This document shows positions 62,762 through 64,000 of a stretch of DNA of 64,000 bases, piece by piece. Source of the stretch: Trichlorobacter thiogenes (GTDB lineage: Bacteria; Desulfobacterota; Desulfuromonadia; Geobacterales; Pseudopelobacteraceae); assembly GCF_900167465.1 (NCBI RefSeq), contig NZ_FUWR01000008.1, positions 80,873-144,872 of the forward strand, read 5' to 3'. Under the pieces are notes generated by a model. The model saw only the letters and a program-made list of their open reading frames with translations, searched no databases and was not told the origin of the DNA. Numbering within the stretch: position 1 is the first letter of the stretch; each line of letters starts with the position of its first letter. The position numbers and the translations under genes were made by a program.

Positions 62762-63430
62762 ATGGACCGATCATCCCGCAATTACCTCAACACGCGCCAC
62801 CTTGACCGGTTCACCGGAGATTCTCTGTTCAATCGCATCGCCCGGTCCGTATGTGCGGCCGGCTGTCTGCCGCGCAAGGAGTTGTATGAGGCATGGGAGG
62901 TGGCCCGTCGGGTGCGGCGGCGTTTCCGCGGCGGTCGTGTAGTGGACTTGGCGTGCGGTCATGGTCTGCTGGCCCAGATTCTGCTGCTGCTGGACGATAG
63001 CTCACCGGAAGCGCTGGCAGTAGACCTGCGAATCCCGGAAAGCGCCGGAACGTTGGCCGCCGCCCTGGAAGCGACCTGGCCACGGCTGCGCGGGAGGGTT
63101 TGCTTTGAACAGGCGGATATGGGGCAGGTTGCGCTTACACCGGATGATCTGATCGTCTCCGTGCACGCCTGCGGCGGGCTGACCGACCGGGTGCTGGATC
63201 GGGCGATTGCAGCCGGGGCCCGTGTAGCGGTGCTCCCCTGCTGCCACAACCTGGACCAGGGAGACTTGGGGGGGCTGGAGGGATGGCTGGATGGCTCGTT
63301 GGCCATCGACGCCACCAGGGCGGCGCGGTTGCGGGCTCATGGCTACCGGGTCTACACCCAAACCATCCCGTCGGATATTACTCCGAAAAACCGGTTGTTG
63401 CTGGCAGAACCGACATGTCGGGCAAAGTGA
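62762..63430 (+). CDS. Methyltransferase-like protein (GSTCD-type fold)
   Basis: A 222-residue soluble protein with a class I methyltransferase core: GRVVDLACGHGLLAQILLLL (motif I), ALAVDLRIPES (post I) and LIVSVHACGGLTDRVLDRAI. The CGG..LPCCH combination and the short length resemble the methyltransferase domain of GSTCD-like proteins. The substrate is unknown. AGGA precedes the ATG. It is followed by the same terminator family as its neighbour. Confidence 0.83.
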   Translation: MDRSSRNYLNTRHLDRFTGDSLFNRIARSVCAAGCLPRKELYEAWEVARRVRRRFRGGRVVDLACGHGLLAQILLLLDDSSPEALAVDLRIPESAGTLAAALEATWPRLRGRVCFEQADMGQVALTPDDLIVSVHACGGLTDRVLDRAIAAGARVAVLPCCHNLDQGDLGGLEGWLDGSLAIDATRAARLRAHGYRVYTQTIPSDITPKNRLLLAEPTCRAK

Positions 63431-63474
63431 TGGGGTGAAGCGGTATGGCTGACCAGCAGCGGGAATGAAACAAC

Positions 63475-63499
63475 AAAGGCGGCCGATTGGCCGCCTTTT
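63475..63499 (+). terminator. Intrinsic terminator, AAAGGCGGCC family
   Basis: AAAGGCGGCC (63475-63484), GATT loop and GGCCGCCTTT (63489-63498) are identical to the copy at 62609, with the same TTTTGAATTA tail. It ends the methyltransferase-like gene. Confidence 0.85.
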
Positions 63500-63581
63500 G
63501 AATTAAGTATAATATCCCCAGAACACCGTAGGTTTCGTTTTCGCCAGAGTCACACATCTGTCGTTGATCACATGGCGCCCA

Positions 63582-64000
63582 TCAGTTGTGTCGCTCACGG
63601 ACAGGCTTTGCACTACTGGACTTTTTCACCGCCTTCTTTTTCGCTCCGACCCTAACGTCCCACCCCATGTGAGCCGAGAGGGTGGCGACTTGGGCATCGA
63701 TGTCGTCAGGACGGATGCCTACCTGCGCTGCTGCCTTCTCAATGTGTTTGCGCGAAATCGGTTTGAGGGGATCAAGATACGGCCCAATGCCATCGAGATC
63801 TCGCGTCGGCAAAATGTGGCCGAACTCGGAGTGCATTTTGCCCAGTGCCGAACATGCCGCACCACGCGTTTCAGCATTTGATCCTTGGACTATGCACTGG
63901 ACGAGCAGTTCACGGGTGGTCTGATCCGGCCACTTCGCCGCCAACACTCTCACTGCGGCGCTGCGGGTTCTCACGTTGTCATCCTTGACGGCGCGCAGGG
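63582..64000 (-). CDS. HEAT-repeat protein, C-terminal part (5' end outside the window)
   Basis: The frame is open to base 64000 on the minus strand, so the gene starts beyond the window. The visible 139 codons contain HEAT-type helical pairs (VRTRSAAVRVLAAKWPDQTTRELLVQCIVQ; ETRGAACSALGKM) and end in a basic tail (KKKAVKKSSSAKPVRERHN). HEAT proteins are protein-binding scaffolds. Downstream at 63475 lies the convergent terminator of the neighbouring gene. Confidence 0.75.
   Translation of the reverse strand, partial: LRAVKDDNVRTRSAAVRVLAAKWPDQTTRELLVQCIVQGSNAETRGAACSALGKMHSEFGHILPTRDLDGIGPYLDPLKPISRKHIEKAAAQVGIRPDDIDAQVATLSAHMGWDVRVGAKKKAVKKSSSAKPVRERHN

Noticed and set aside
1..64000. CRISPR array, tRNA, rRNA, prophage or complete IS
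   Set aside because: No regularly spaced repeats, no tRNA cloverleaf or rRNA segments, and no integrase or full transposase were seen on reading both strands; only the transposase remnant at 60.2 kb.

Overview
The window looks like chromosomal DNA of a Geobacter/Trichlorobacter-type deltaproteobacterium (Desulfuromonadales). This is inferred from gene style: a succinyl-CoA:acetate CoA-transferase-type enzyme, PAS-rich hybrid kinases, MshEN- and PilZ-type c-di-GMP candidates, OmpW, many small secreted proteins, and moderate GC with good Shine-Dalgarno sites. No rRNA, tRNA, CRISPR array, prophage or intact IS was found. Both ends cut genes: a CheB/CheR-fusion-like PAS protein at base 1 and a HEAT-repeat protein at base 64000.

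Region by region. 1-3.2 kb: a PAS signalling protein translationally coupled to a hybrid histidine kinase. 3.1-6.4 kb: an ovothiol operon, an OvoA-type sulfoxide synthase/methyltransferase coupled to a PLP beta-lyase (OvoB candidate). 6.5-8.2 kb: a SlyD-like FKBP with a Cys/Asp-rich insert, a dispersed inverted-repeat element, and a tRNA-dihydrouridine synthase. 8.2-15.3 kb: a Ser/Thr phospho-signalling block (PP2C phosphatase, large unknown protein, Ser/Thr kinase, FHA protein) next to a PilB/GspE-type ATPase with an MshEN-like N-terminus. 15.4-19.8 kb: two B12-binding radical SAM genes separated by an AT-richer gene with integron-cassette-like flanks. 19.9-25.8 kb: a PilZ protein, a secreted unknown, a hotdog thioesterase, a YchJ-like SEC-C protein, a methyltransferase and a DsrE-like secreted protein. 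25.8-30.2 kb: a nitroreductase, OmpW behind a CRP/FNR-type palindrome, a flavodiiron-like oxygen/metal-binding MBL protein, a DTW-domain tRNA modifier, a zinc-ribbon protein and a cold-shock gene. 30.2-34.6 kb: an ABC-F ATPase and a TetR regulator divergent from an acetyl-CoA hydrolase/transferase, with two strong palindromes between them. 34.6-41.6 kb: glutamate synthase (gltB, gltD) and a GreA/GreB-like factor. 41.6-51.1 kb: SagB-type dehydrogenase, srkA-dbpA, a 34-residue Lys-rich mini-gene, envelope proteins (TraB/GumN, lipoproteins, MscS, DUF445) and a GNAT acetyltransferase. 51.4-64 kb: secreted unknowns, SseB, TrmO, a divergent fold-III decarboxylase, a response regulator, a zinc-ribbon membrane protein, an M20 peptidase, a transposase remnant, a secreted unknown and a methyltransferase-like protein.

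Themes. Signalling is dense (two-component, Ser/Thr phosphorylation, possible c-di-GMP readers). Redox and oxygen functions recur (ovothiol, OmpW with an FNR-like site, flavodiiron-like protein, nitroreductases). Short dispersed repeats are common: a 112-bp element at 7.06 kb, a 126-bp element at 56.96 kb, and a family of near-identical hairpins (stem AAAGGCGGCC, loop GATT) reused after several genes. The least explained parts are the Ser/Thr kinase block and the cassette-like insertion near 17 kb. All names rest on sequence reading alone, with no database search.
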